From the NCBI RefSeq assembly GCF_900184255.1, contig NZ_LT854640.1, forward strand, positions 602,019 to 666,018: a stretch of DNA of 64,000 nt, read 5' to 3'. The position numbers and the translations under genes are program-made. Shown here piece after piece: positions 18,399 to 26,914 of this stretch. Each line of letters starts with the position of its first letter. Positions within the stretch are counted from its first letter, which is position 1. The notes below the pieces were generated by a model. That model did no database searches. It saw only the letters and a program-made list of their open reading frames with translations, and was not told the origin of the DNA. Source of the DNA: Haloimpatiens massiliensis. Lineage in GTDB: Bacteria; Bacillota; Clostridia; Clostridiales; Clostridiaceae.

Positions 18399-20177
18399 AT
18401 GGGAGAATCACTTAAAGGATTAAAGAGAACACATATGTGTGGAGAATTGCGAGAAAGTAATATTGGAGAAAATATTACTGTAATGGGATGGGTTCAAAGA
18501 AAAAGAAACTTAGGTGGCTTAGTATTTGTAGATTTAAGAGATAGGACTGGAATACTACAAGTGGTTTTTGGAGAAGAAATAAATAAAGAGGCTTTCCAAA
18601 AGGCTGATCTAGTTAAACCTGAATACTGTATTTCTATTACAGGAAAACTTGTTAAGAGAGAAGCTCCAAATAATAATATTCCAACGGGAAATGTAGAATT
18701 AAAGGGATTGAATATAAAGATATTGTCGGAGTCAGAGACGCCTCCTATATATATAAAAGAAAATTTGGATGCTGCGGAAAATATAAGATTAAAGTATAGA
18801 TATTTAGATTTAAGAAGACCGGATATGCAAAGAATATTTACTATAAGAAATAAGGCTGGAAAAATTGTTAGAGACTTTTTAAATGAAAATGGATTTTGGG
18901 ATGTGGATACGCCAATACTTACTAAGAGTACTCCAGAAGGTGCTAGAGATTACTTAGTTCCAAGTAGAAATTATCCAGGAATGTTTTATGCACTTCCACA
19001 GTCACCACAAATATTTAAGCAACTTTTAATGGTTTCAGGATTCGATAGATATTACCAAATAGCAAAATGTTTTAGAGATGAGGATTTAAGGGCTAATAGA
19101 CAGCCAGAATTTACACAAATAGATTTAGAAATGTCCTTTGTTGAAGAAGATGATGTAATGGAAGTTAATGAAAGATTAATACAAAGGGTATTTAAAGAAG
19201 TTTTGGATGTGGATGTAGCACTCCCAATAGCTAGAATGCCATATAAAGAAGCTATGGAGAAATACGGTAGTGATAAACCAGATTTGAGATTTGGAATGGA
19301 AATACATGACTTAACACCTGTAGTTTCACAATCTGAATTTGTAGTTTTTAAAAGTGCTATTGCTGAAGGTGGTAGTGTAAGAGCCATTAAAGTAGCGAAT
19401 TCTGCAAATATGGGAAGAAAGAAAATAGATAAATTAGGTGAATTCGTTAAAACATATAAGGCTAAGGGATTAGCATGGATAGCTTACAGAGAAGATGAAA
19501 TAAAATCTCCAATAGCTAAGTTTTTAACTGAGGAAGAAATGAATGGAATATTAAACACTATGGAGGCAAAGCCAGGGGATTTAATATTGATAGTTGGAGA
19601 TGCTAAAAATAATGTTGTATTCCAAGCTTTAGGAGCTCTTAGACTTGAAGTTGCAAAAACATTAGAAATTTTAAAAGATAACAAAGAGTTTAAATTTACT
19701 TGGATTACAGAATTTCCATTACTATCATATAATGAAGAGGAACAAAGATATCAAGCTGAACATCATCCATTTACTATGCCAATGGATGAAGATATTGTTT
19801 ATTTAGATACAGAGCCAAGTAGAGTTAGAGCAAAGGCTTATGACTTAGTTTTAAATGGAGAAGAATTAGGTGGAGGAAGCATAAGAATTCATAATACTGA
19901 TCTTCAGCAAAAAATGTTTGAGGTATTAGGCTTTACACAGGAAGCAGCTTGGGAGAGATTTGGATTCTTATTAGAAGCGTTTAAATTTGGACCACCACCA
20001 CATGGTGGATTAGCCTTTGGATTCGATAGACTTATTATGTTCTTAGCAGGAACAGATAACATAAAAGATGTAATAGCTTTCCCAAAAAACCAAAATGCTT
20101 TTTGTCCATTAACAGAGGCACCTAATGTAGTAGATGAAAAACAATTACAAGAATTAGGATTGAATATAAAAAAATAA
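18399..20177 (+). CDS. aspS: Aspartate--tRNA ligase
   Basis: A class II synthetase charging tRNA-Asp. The 592-aa bacterial-type protein has an N-terminal OB anticodon domain (VMGWVQRKRNLGGLVFVDLR), motif 2 (CFRDEDLRANRQPEFTQIDL), the bacterial insertion GAD domain (about residues 290-420), and motif 3 (GFDRLIMFLAG). ATG 18399 follows GGGAGGA. It ends the relA-aspS operon-like run. The hairpin at 20255-20300 is the next possible terminator. Confidence 0.97.
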   Translation: MGESLKGLKRTHMCGELRESNIGENITVMGWVQRKRNLGGLVFVDLRDRTGILQVVFGEEINKEAFQKADLVKPEYCISITGKLVKREAPNNNIPTGNVELKGLNIKILSESETPPIYIKENLDAAENIRLKYRYLDLRRPDMQRIFTIRNKAGKIVRDFLNENGFWDVDTPILTKSTPEGARDYLVPSRNYPGMFYALPQSPQIFKQLLMVSGFDRYYQIAKCFRDEDLRANRQPEFTQIDLEMSFVEEDDVMEVNERLIQRVFKEVLDVDVALPIARMPYKEAMEKYGSDKPDLRFGMEIHDLTPVVSQSEFVVFKSAIAEGGSVRAIKVANSANMGRKKIDKLGEFVKTYKAKGLAWIAYREDEIKSPIAKFLTEEEMNGILNTMEAKPGDLILIVGDAKNNVVFQALGALRLEVAKTLEILKDNKEFKFTWITEFPLLSYNEEEQRYQAEHHPFTMPMDEDIVYLDTEPSRVRAKAYDLVLNGEELGGGSIRIHNTDLQQKMFEVLGFTQEAAWERFGFLLEAFKFGPPPHGGLAFGFDRLIMFLAGTDNIKDVIAFPKNQNAFCPLTEAPNVVDEKQLQELGLNIKK

Positions 20178-20254
20178 GATAAAATAATTAAACCATAATA
20201 TATAATTTATTTTTTACTAAATACTTTAAGGATTAAAAATAAGTTAATATGAAG

Positions 20255-20300
20255 TACCTGTTGTGATTGTTTGAATATTTTATATACATCACAACGGGTA
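20255..20300. promoter_or_regulatory. 13-bp inverted repeat ahead of the CsoR-like gene
   Basis: TACCTGTTGTGAT (20255-20267) and ATCACAACGGGTA (20288-20300) are complementary at all 13 positions with one wobble, around a 20-nt AT-rich loop. The following T-run is weak (TTATTG). It may end aspS transcription or be an operator for the repressor gene that begins 27 nt later. Confidence 0.55.
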
Positions 20301-20326
20301 TTATTGTATAATTAGGGGTGAATGAA

Positions 20327-20599
20327 GTGAGTGATAAAAAAGATCCAAAGAGGGATATTCAGATTAGAATGAGGAGAATTGAAGGGCAAGTAAAGGGTAT
20401 ACAAAAAATGATAGATAATGATGCTTGCTGTAAAGACCTTTTAGTACAGGTGGCAGCAGTCAGAGCGGCTATAAATAAAGTTGGAAGCTTGATATTACAA
20501 AACTATGCTGAAAGATGCTTCTTTTGTGATGAGGAAACTGATATAAATAAGGAAAAAATGAATGAATTAGTAGATACAATAAATATGTTTTTAAAATAA
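20327..20599 (+). CDS. CsoR/FrmR-family repressor with a non-canonical metal site
   Basis: The 90-aa all-helical protein belongs to the DUF156 (CsoR/RcnR/FrmR/CstR) repressor family: RIEGQVKGIQKMI near the start and CKDLLVQVAAVRAAINKVG in helix 2. GTG 20327 follows AGGGGTG by 6 nt; a GTG at 20318 overlaps that site. Cys35 and Cys64 keep the family spacing of 29. The copper-site His of CsoR is Tyr60 (NYAERC), and an extra Cys67 makes CFFC. This argues against classic Cu(I) sensing and leaves thiol/persulfide sensing (CstR-like) or another metal. No target gene is adjacent on the same strand; the operator may be the inverted repeat at 20255. Confidence 0.85.
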   Translation: MSDKKDPKRDIQIRMRRIEGQVKGIQKMIDNDACCKDLLVQVAAVRAAINKVGSLILQNYAERCFFCDEETDINKEKMNELVDTINMFLK

Positions 20600-20600
20600 A

Positions 20601-20628
20601 AAAAAATAGGCTATTTGCCTATTTTTTT
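20601..20628. terminator. Bidirectional terminator between convergent genes
   Basis: AAAAAATAGGC (20601-20611) and GCCTATTTTTT (20617-20627) form a stem with A and T runs on both sides. It serves the CsoR-like gene on + and the exporter gene on -, whose stop codon overlaps it. Confidence 0.88.
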
Positions 20629-21075
20629 ATTAAGATTTTTGAATTTATATAGCATTAAAAATTTACTAAGAGAAGAAATTAAAACTATTGCTACAGCTAT
20701 AGAACCTGCATCTATTAGTGTTTTAAAGCCAAGGTTTAATGAAGTATTTACATTACCTTTTACAGATTCCAACATTGTATAGTACATTCCACCTCCGGGA
20801 ACTAAGGGAAGCATAGCACTTATTATATATGTGGTTACAGGAGTTTTCATTAATCTAGCAAAAATTTCCGAGTATATGCTTATAGCTAAAGAAGCTATAA
20901 ATAGAGCTAAAGTAGATGAATAACCAAAATTAGAAAATATCAAATACACAAACCAACCAATGCCACCACCTAAGGAAGCAAAAAATAAATTTTTACCTCT
21001 AATATTAAAAAGAATACAAAAACCTAAAGAACCCATAAAAGCATAAAAGCAATTTAATAAAACTTTAAAAATCAT
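20611..21075 (-). CDS. ThrE-type threonine/serine exporter, small subunit (DUF3815/YjjB-like)
   Basis: The 154-aa membrane protein reads on the minus strand, starting at the ATG ending at 21075 (MIFKVLLNCFYAFMGSLGF), preceded by TTGGAGGAA. It has about four to five hydrophobic spans and the PLVPGGGMYYTM motif typical of the ThrE_2/DUF3815 half. Together with the larger upstream gene it makes a split ThrE, as in E. coli YjjB/YjjP. Family members export threonine, serine or small organic acids; the substrate here is not known. The larger partner ends 2 nt upstream, so translation is probably coupled. Confidence 0.87.
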   Translation of the reverse strand: MIFKVLLNCFYAFMGSLGFCILFNIRGKNLFFASLGGGIGWFVYLIFSNFGYSSTLALFIASLAISIYSEIFARLMKTPVTTYIISAMLPLVPGGGMYYTMLESVKGNVNTSLNLGFKTLIDAGSIAVAIVLISSLSKFLMLYKFKNLNKKIGK

Positions 21076-21076
21076 T

Positions 21077-21838
21077 TTATATTCCTCCAAAATTAAGTAT
21101 AATTTTAACCATAATACCACTACCAATAGCTATACCGATTGCTACTAAAAAAGCTTCTATAGCTCTAGATATTCCAGAAACTAAATCACCAGCTATGGTA
21201 TCTCTTACAGCATTTGTTATAGCTAAACCTGGAACTAACATCATAATAGAACCTATGGTAATTTTATCTATGTTTGAGCCTATATTAAAAAATACAGTTA
21301 TATAAGCTGTTAATGCTGCAATAAATCCACCTAATATATTTACGAAAAAAGAATTTACATTGTATTTACTAAGGATATTAGAAGTTTTATAAATTAAAGC
21401 TCCTACTAAAAAAGCAGCTATAGAATCTCTTACATTTCCTCCAAGTAATAATGTGAAAAAAGAGGACGATAAAGAAACAAACAACAGTGAAGTTTTTATA
21501 CTATATCTAGGAGTATTATTTATTTTTTTTAATTCATGTTTAAATTCATCAAGGGACATCCAATCTTTAGAGACTTTTCTAGATAGCTCATTTACCCTTT
21601 GTATTTTTTCTAAATTTACAGTTCTACTTTTAATACGTTTAACTACAGATAAATTTTTATTATTTGTGCTTATAGATATAACAATTCCCGTAGGGGTAAC
21701 AAAGCTTTCGGTGGATTTTTCTCCATAAGCAGAGCATATTCTAAAAATAGTTTCTTCAACTCTATAGGTTTCTCCACCATTTTCTAATATTATTTTTCCT
21801 GCTTCAGCAGCAACCTGTATTAATTCATTAGCGTTCAT
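21077..21838 (-). CDS. ThrE-type threonine/serine exporter, large subunit (DUF1212/YjjP-like)
   Basis: The 253-aa minus-strand protein starts at the ATG ending at 21838 (ribosome site AAAGGAGTC). It begins with a soluble amphipathic domain containing GGETYRVEETIFRIC and VTPTGIVISI, the DUF1212/ThrE signature, and continues with five or so membrane spans (SIMMLVPGLAITNAVRDTIAGD is conserved). It is followed at once by the small subunit. The 120-bp region up to the divergent sigma-54 activator gene must hold the promoters of both. Confidence 0.9.
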   Translation of the reverse strand: MNANELIQVAAEAGKIILENGGETYRVEETIFRICSAYGEKSTESFVTPTGIVISISTNNKNLSVVKRIKSRTVNLEKIQRVNELSRKVSKDWMSLDEFKHELKKINNTPRYSIKTSLLFVSLSSSFFTLLLGGNVRDSIAAFLVGALIYKTSNILSKYNVNSFFVNILGGFIAALTAYITVFFNIGSNIDKITIGSIMMLVPGLAITNAVRDTIAGDLVSGISRAIEAFLVAIGIAIGSGIMVKIILNFGGI

Positions 21839-21973
21839 AATAGACTCCTTTCGGTTTTCTTTGCTTTAACATAGTATAATGAGAAATTTAATAATCCATT
21901 CTATATGTTTGAAATATTTTAAAGTTAAATATACACTTATATTATAGACATTTAATATGTGGGGGGCAATAAT

Positions 21974-23341
21974 GTGAGAAAAATAGAGAATATATTGAAT
22001 TGTTTAATTAATAACTTAAATGTGGGAATACACATTGTAGATAATCATGGAAAGACCGTATATTATAATGATGTAATGGCTTCTATAGAAGGGCTTAATA
22101 AAGAAGAGGTGCTGGGAAAGAAAGTAGATGAGTATTTGAAGGATGTAAATGAAGAAAGTTCTACTATAATGAAGTGTATTAAAAGTGGTAAAAAAGTTAA
22201 AGACATAATTCAAAGATATAGTAGTAATGGGGGTAAAAAAATAACTACTATAAACACTACAATTCCGGTTACTGAAAATAATCAATTAATAGGAGCAATA
22301 GAAATAGCACAAGATATGACACAATTTAAAGAAGTAAATGAAAAGTTATGTAAATTACAATCGGTGCTTAAAAATAATCAAGACCACTATGTTTTTAGTG
22401 ATATAATTGGCAATAGTACTGCTATGGATGAAGCTGTAAATAAGGCTATGAAAGCTAGTTTATCAAATTCCTCTGTACTTATATATGGAGAAACTGGATG
22501 TGGTAAGGAGGTTTTTGCTCAAAGCATACATTATAATGGTATAAGAAGCAATGAGCCTTTTATACCTATAAATTGCGCAGCTATTCCAAGTACTCTTTTA
22601 GAGGGAATGCTTTTTGGTACTACTAAGGGTAGCTTTACGGGAGCAGAAAATAAAAAGGGTTTGTTTCAATTAGCTCATAGAGGGACTATACTTTTAGATG
22701 AAGTAAATTCTATGGATACTTATCTTCAATCTAAGCTTCTAAGAGTGCTTCAAGATGGGTATATAAGGCCAATAGGAAGCAGTAAATCTATTGAAGTAGA
22801 TGTTAGGGTAATAGCAACATTAAATAAGGAACCTAAGGATTTAATTAGAAAAGGTAAGTTAAGAGAAGATTTCTACTATAGGTTAAGTGTTATAAGAATA
22901 GATATACCACCTTTAAGAGTACGAAAAGAGGATATAAAAACTCTTACAGAATATTTCATTCATTATTATAGTAAGTTATTAGGTAAGGAAGTGACGGCAG
23001 TTGATGAAACAGTAATGAAAAAATTCATGGATTATCATTGGCCGGGGAATGTAAGAGAACTTAAAAATGTTATAGAATCTGCTATGAATATGAGTGATGG
23101 GGAAATGGAACTTCATAAAGAGTTTTTTGAAAGCAAAATAATTAAACAGGAAAATGACCATATATTGAGTTCTTATAGTAGTTCAAATTTAAGTTTGAAT
23201 AAATATATGGAACAAATTGAGAAAGAGATAATTAAGCGGGAATTAGAAAATCAAAAGGACAATATCACTAAAACAGCAAATATATTGGGGATTTCTAGGC
23301 AAAATTTACAGTACAAGATTAAAAAATATAATATATTATGA
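21974..23341 (+). CDS. PAS/AAA+/Fis sigma-54-dependent transcriptional activator (ornithine operon regulator candidate)
   Basis: The 455-aa enhancer-binding protein has an N-terminal PAS domain (about residues 1-115), a central sigma-54 AAA+ domain with Walker A GETGCGKE, the sigma-54 contact loop as GSFTGAEN (Ser instead of the usual Ala of GAFTGA), Walker B GTILLDEVNSM, and the R-finger region, and a C-terminal Fis-type helix-turn-helix (TANILGISRQNLQYKIKKY). GTG 21974 lies 7 nt after a G-run ribosome site. It lies just upstream of the ornithine operon, whose promoter region carries a -24/-12 element, so I infer that it activates that operon. The PAS ligand is unknown. Confidence 0.92.
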   Translation: MRKIENILNCLINNLNVGIHIVDNHGKTVYYNDVMASIEGLNKEEVLGKKVDEYLKDVNEESSTIMKCIKSGKKVKDIIQRYSSNGGKKITTINTTIPVTENNQLIGAIEIAQDMTQFKEVNEKLCKLQSVLKNNQDHYVFSDIIGNSTAMDEAVNKAMKASLSNSSVLIYGETGCGKEVFAQSIHYNGIRSNEPFIPINCAAIPSTLLEGMLFGTTKGSFTGAENKKGLFQLAHRGTILLDEVNSMDTYLQSKLLRVLQDGYIRPIGSSKSIEVDVRVIATLNKEPKDLIRKGKLREDFYYRLSVIRIDIPPLRVRKEDIKTLTEYFIHYYSKLLGKEVTAVDETVMKKFMDYHWPGNVRELKNVIESAMNMSDGEMELHKEFFESKIIKQENDHILSSYSSSNLSLNKYMEQIEKEIIKRELENQKDNITKTANILGISRQNLQYKIKKYNIL

Positions 23342-23649
23342 TTAACCTACAAAAAGGTACAATGTAGTGGAATTATGAAATTTCTCTTCCCTGACTTGCA
23401 TAAGAGCTTGGAACAATAAATTTAATTTAAGAAATTCTAATCTTTTAGCCATATAAAATTATCTAGCGCTCACATTCATCGTCCTGCCTCAGGTTCGCTA
23501 GCCTGGCGTCCTTGGCAGGCTTACGATAATTTTATCTGTCTAAAAGAAGAATTTCTAAAATTAAATTTAAATAGTTCCTTTGTTTCTTATACAAGTCATT
23601 TCAGAGAAATTTCATAATTAAAGTAATGTAATACTTTTGTGGGATAATC
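23342..23649. repeat. MITE-like palindromic repeat, family C, long copy
   Basis: The roughly 308-bp non-coding element starts CTACAAAAAGGTACAATGTA and ends near TACTTTTGTGGGA. The ends are about 40-bp imperfect inverted repeats sharing AATTATGAAATTTCTCT and its complement. Nested inner arms (AAATTCTAATCTTTTAG against CTAAAAGAAGAATTT, then AAAATTATC against GATAATTTT) enclose a GC-rich core (CCTGCC...GGCAGG). The shorter relative at 33360-33486 shares both ends (about 85 and 40 bp) but lacks the middle. With the terminator, activating site and promoter listed separately, it accounts for the 23342-24120 gap. Confidence 0.75.
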
Positions 23650-23681
23650 ATATTATAGCAATAAATTTTCTATAAATTAAA

Positions 23682-23730
23682 TAAATCTAAGATTATTAGC
23701 TACAAATAATCTTAGATTTATTTTTTATTT
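23682..23730 (+). terminator. Strong Rho-independent terminator after the sigma-54 activator
   Basis: TAAATCTAAGATTATT (23682-23697) and its exact complement (23705-23720) form a 16-bp stem with a 7-nt loop, followed by TTTTTTATTT. Confidence 0.9.
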
Positions 23731-23771
23731 TATTTAAAAGGTAAATGTAAATTTAAAATGCCATAAATTCG

Positions 23772-23799
23772 GCAGTATACTGCAAAATAATTTGCAGTA
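23772..23799. promoter_or_regulatory. Candidate upstream activating sequence for the sigma-54 activator
   Basis: GCAGTATACTGC (23772-23783) is a perfect 12-bp palindrome. Its right half, TACTGCAAA (23778-23786), also pairs with TTTGCAGTA (23791-23799) across 4 bp, giving three half-sites of GCAGTA/TACTGC. It lies about 240 bp upstream of the -24/-12 promoter, a normal distance for Fis-type activators that act by DNA looping. No binding data are available to me. Confidence 0.6.
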
Positions 23800-24027
23800 C
23801 ATTTAAAAAGCGATATTTACAGTAAATTCAGACAAATGAAAAAATGTGTTAACGCAATATTTTTTGCGGCTGGCTATTCCACCAAAAAATAAATATATAA
23901 AAGGAATTTATTGGATGAAAATGCAAGCAAAAAAGCAAAAAACATAGGAGTATTTAAGAAAAATAGCATATATTGAAGAAATAATCATCTAATATTTTAA
24001 AATTAATAGGAATATAGCATAAATGTA

Positions 24028-24042
24028 TGGCATGAAAGTTGC
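24028..24042 (+). promoter_or_regulatory. Sigma-54 (-24/-12) promoter of the ornithine operon
   Basis: TGGCATG-AAAG-TTGC matches the sigma-54 consensus TGGCAYR-N4-TTGC, with the invariant GG (24029-24030) and GC (24041-24042) in correct spacing. Transcription would begin near 24053, about 68 nt before the first gene. Confidence 0.88.
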
Positions 24043-24120
24043 GTATAAAATAAAGGAATAGATTTAATTTTCGGAAAAAGGAATAAGTTATGAAAGTTAA
24101 AATTAAAAGGGGGAGTAAAA

Positions 24121-25170
24121 ATGGAAAAAGTTAAAGTTATTTCTTGGGGACTTGGAGCTATGGGAAGTGGAATGGCCAAAATGCTTTTAGAAAAAAAAGA
24201 TGTGGAAATTGTAGCAGCTGTGGATATGGCACCATTTAAAATTGGAAAAGATTTGGGAGAGGTATTGGGGTTAGACAAAAAATTAAATGTGCAGATAAGT
24301 GACGATTTTTCTAAGGTTAAGCATGTGGAGGCAGATGTAGTTATTCTTGCTATTGATTCTTTTGTAAAGAATGTATTTCCGTGCATAAAAAAAATAGTTG
24401 AAAATAAGATGAACTGCATAACTATTGCAGAAGAAATGGCTTATCCATATGAAGCACATAAAGAACTAGCAGAGGAAATGGATAGATTGGCAAAAGAAAA
24501 TGGAGTTACTATATTGGGAACGGGAGTTAATCCGGGCTTTGTACTAGATACAATGATAATTACCTTGTCAGCTGCTTGTAGGAAAGTGCAATCTATAAGC
24601 GCTTCTAGAGTAAACGATTTATCTCCATTTGGACTTACAGTTATGAAAACACAAGGTGTAGGCACAACATTGGAAGAATTTGAAGAAGGAATTAAAAATG
24701 GGTCTATAGTAGGACATATAGGATTTAGACAATCTATACCTATGATTGCTAAGGCATTAGGACTAGAAATAGATGAAATAGTGGAAACTAGAGAACCTAT
24801 TATATCCAATACTTATAGAGAAACTGATTGTGTAAAGGTAGAACCAGGAATGGTTGCTGGATGTTGTCATATTGCTTATGGTAAAAGGAATGGAAAGAAT
24901 ATTATAACTCTTGAGCATCCACAGCAAATAAATCCTCAAAGTGAGGGAGTGGACACTGGTGATTATATTCACATTAAAGGAGATGCTGATTTAGATCTTT
25001 GTATAAAACCAGAAACTCCTGGTGGAATAGGTACTATGGCTATGGCAGTTAATACTATACCATTAGTTATTTCTAGTAAGCCAGGTCTTAGAACTATGAT
25101 AGATCTACCTTTGCCACATGCTATAGAAAATAGTTTTGTAGAGCAAATAAAGTATTATAGAGGTGAGTAA
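24121..25170 (+). CDS. ord: 2,4-diaminopentanoate dehydrogenase
   Basis: This NAD(P)-dependent enzyme deaminates (2R,4S)-2,4-diaminopentanoate to 2-amino-4-oxopentanoate in ornithine oxidation. The 349-aa protein opens with a Rossmann fold (VISWGLGAMGSGMAKMLLEK), resembling dihydrodipicolinate reductases, and has the C-terminal half typical of DAPDH (CCHIAYG, GGIGTMAMAVNTIP). ATG 24121 follows AGGGGGAG. It is the first gene of a seven-gene operon behind the sigma-54 promoter, and its stop overlaps the ribosome site of ortA. Confidence 0.93.
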   Translation: MEKVKVISWGLGAMGSGMAKMLLEKKDVEIVAAVDMAPFKIGKDLGEVLGLDKKLNVQISDDFSKVKHVEADVVILAIDSFVKNVFPCIKKIVENKMNCITIAEEMAYPYEAHKELAEEMDRLAKENGVTILGTGVNPGFVLDTMIITLSAACRKVQSISASRVNDLSPFGLTVMKTQGVGTTLEEFEEGIKNGSIVGHIGFRQSIPMIAKALGLEIDEIVETREPIISNTYRETDCVKVEPGMVAGCCHIAYGKRNGKNIITLEHPQQINPQSEGVDTGDYIHIKGDADLDLCIKPETPGGIGTMAMAVNTIPLVISSKPGLRTMIDLPLPHAIENSFVEQIKYYRGE

Positions 25171-25174
25171 TAAT

Positions 25175-25471
25175 ATGATTGAAAAGGGAACATGGGTTGA
25201 GATAACAAGAGTGGTTTTAGAACCAGAAGAAAGAGCAGATAATATACCAGAAGATACTAAGAAAACTCCATTAAAAATGTGGGTAAAGGGTTTTTGTAAA
25301 AGAGAATGTGATATAGGAGAAGAAGTAGAAATAGAGACGTTGACAGGAAGATGTGAAAAGGGAATAGTTACAGATGTGGAGCCAAGATATGTACATGATT
25401 TTGGAGAGTATGTAAGGGAGATTTCTCTTATAGGAATTCAAGCAAGAAAAATATTAAGTGATGAAAAGTAA
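25175..25471 (+). CDS. ortA: 2-amino-4-oxopentanoate thiolase, subunit OrtA
   Basis: OrtA is the small subunit of the thiolase that splits 2-amino-4-oxopentanoate with CoA into alanine and acetyl-CoA. The 98-aa product starts at ATG 25175, 8 nt after AGAGGTGA; a GTG at 25163 lies inside that site. It begins MIEKGTWVEITRVVLEPEER and contains KMWVKGFCKRECDIGEEVEI and GIVTDVEPRYVHDFGEYV, recognisable family segments. It lies between ord and ortB, as in other ornithine-fermenting clostridia. Confidence 0.92.
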   Translation: MIEKGTWVEITRVVLEPEERADNIPEDTKKTPLKMWVKGFCKRECDIGEEVEIETLTGRCEKGIVTDVEPRYVHDFGEYVREISLIGIQARKILSDEK

Positions 25472-25483
25472 GAAGGTGAAATT

Positions 25484-26893
25484 TTGAGTAAATATTATGA
25501 TTTAATGGAAAGAAAAAATGAAATAATGCTTAAATCTGTAAAAATAAATTATTCTAAATATGAAAAATCTAATATTGCTTTTGATTATGAAGAGATGATG
25601 AGGGATACAGGATATGAACTTAATGAAGTAATGAGGATACAAAAGGAAACTGGTGTTGGAAATACGCCATTATTAGAATTAAGAAATTTAACAGCTTTAG
25701 CAAGAAAGGTATCCAAAACTGGCCAAGCAGCTAGGATATTTTTGAAAGATGAAAGTGCTAATCCTTCAGGAAGTTTTAAGGATAGAAGAGCAGCTTTATC
25801 TGTATATGATGCTAAGAGAAAAGGTTATAAGGGAGTGGTATCTGCTACATCAGGAAACTATGGTGCTGCAGTGGCTTCTCAAGCAGCTATGCGGGGACTT
25901 AAATGCATAATAGTTCAAGAATGTTATGATTCTACAAAAGTAGGTCAACCTGAAATTCTTGAAAAGGGAAGAAAATGTGAATGCCTAGGAGCAGAGGTAA
26001 TACAACTGACAGTAGGACCGGAATTATTTTACACATTTTTAAAGGTTTTAGAAAACACTGGATATTATAATGCTTCTCTATATTCCCCTAGTGGTATAGC
26101 GGGAGTTGAAAGCTTGGGATATGAAATATATAACCAGTGCAAAGAGAGATTTGGAAAGGAACCAGAAGGTGTGGTCATAACTCATGCTGGTGGAGGAAAT
26201 TTAACTGGTACTGCTAGAGGACTTAAGAAGGCGGGAGCTATAAATACTAAAGTTATAGGGGCTTCTGTAGATTTAACAGGATTGCACATGGCATCAGATA
26301 TAGATTTTAATAGAAAATCATTTACCACTGGACATACAGGCTTTGGAATTCCTTTTATGACTTGGCCTGATAGGTCGGATGTACCAAGAAGTGCAGCTAG
26401 ACCATTAAGATACATGGATAGATATGTAACTGTAAACCAAGGTGAGGTATTTTATATGACAGAGTTGCTTTCTCAAATAGAAGGCATGGAAAGGGGTCCG
26501 GCAGGTAATACATCTTTAGCCGCAGCTTTTGTCATAGCTCAAGAAATGAAGAATGATGAGATTCTAGTTGTACAAGAAACAGAATATACAGGGGCAGGAA
26601 AACATATACTTCCACAGCTTACTTTTGCTAAAAATAATGGGGTAATAGTAAAATTAGGCGATCCTAAAGAAGAAGTGCCAGGGAAAAATATTGTAATACC
26701 AGATCATCCATCAAAGTTATTTATAGAAGAAAAAGATTTAAATTCTTATAGAAAATCTTTAATTAAAAATAATTTAAAAACTTCAAGAGCTGCTGTTTTT
26801 AGTGAAGAGGATATGGAGTTTTTATGTGAAGAGACAAGGCTTAATAAAAAAGAAGTTTTAGACATTATAGGAAGTCTTGGAAAAGAAATATAG
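25484..26893 (+). CDS. ortB: 2-amino-4-oxopentanoate thiolase, PLP subunit OrtB
   Basis: OrtB is the pyridoxal-phosphate subunit of the CoA-dependent thiolase. The 469-aa protein is of the threonine-synthase fold type (II). The PLP lysine is in NPSGSFKDRRA (about residue 103), the phosphate-binding loop is THAGGGNLTGTA, and SATSGNYGAAVA is the substrate loop. TTG 25484 follows GAAGGTGA. It is co-transcribed with ortA (12-nt gap) and oraS. Confidence 0.93.
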   Translation: MSKYYDLMERKNEIMLKSVKINYSKYEKSNIAFDYEEMMRDTGYELNEVMRIQKETGVGNTPLLELRNLTALARKVSKTGQAARIFLKDESANPSGSFKDRRAALSVYDAKRKGYKGVVSATSGNYGAAVASQAAMRGLKCIIVQECYDSTKVGQPEILEKGRKCECLGAEVIQLTVGPELFYTFLKVLENTGYYNASLYSPSGIAGVESLGYEIYNQCKERFGKEPEGVVITHAGGGNLTGTARGLKKAGAINTKVIGASVDLTGLHMASDIDFNRKSFTTGHTGFGIPFMTWPDRSDVPRSAARPLRYMDRYVTVNQGEVFYMTELLSQIEGMERGPAGNTSLAAAFVIAQEMKNDEILVVQETEYTGAGKHILPQLTFAKNNGVIVKLGDPKEEVPGKNIVIPDHPSKLFIEEKDLNSYRKSLIKNNLKTSRAAVFSEEDMEFLCEETRLNKKEVLDIIGSLGKEI

Positions 26894-26914
26894 TACTTAT
26901 AAGGGGGGCTATTT

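Noticed and set aside
21453..21728. 91-aa + strand open frame inside the ThrE large-subunit gene
   Set aside because: It is antisense to a recognisable membrane protein and lacks a plausible start region.
23850..23870. CGCAA/TTGCG inverted repeat as a second activator site
   Set aside because: It has a 5-bp arm only and does not share the GCAGTA half-site, so it is likely to be chance.
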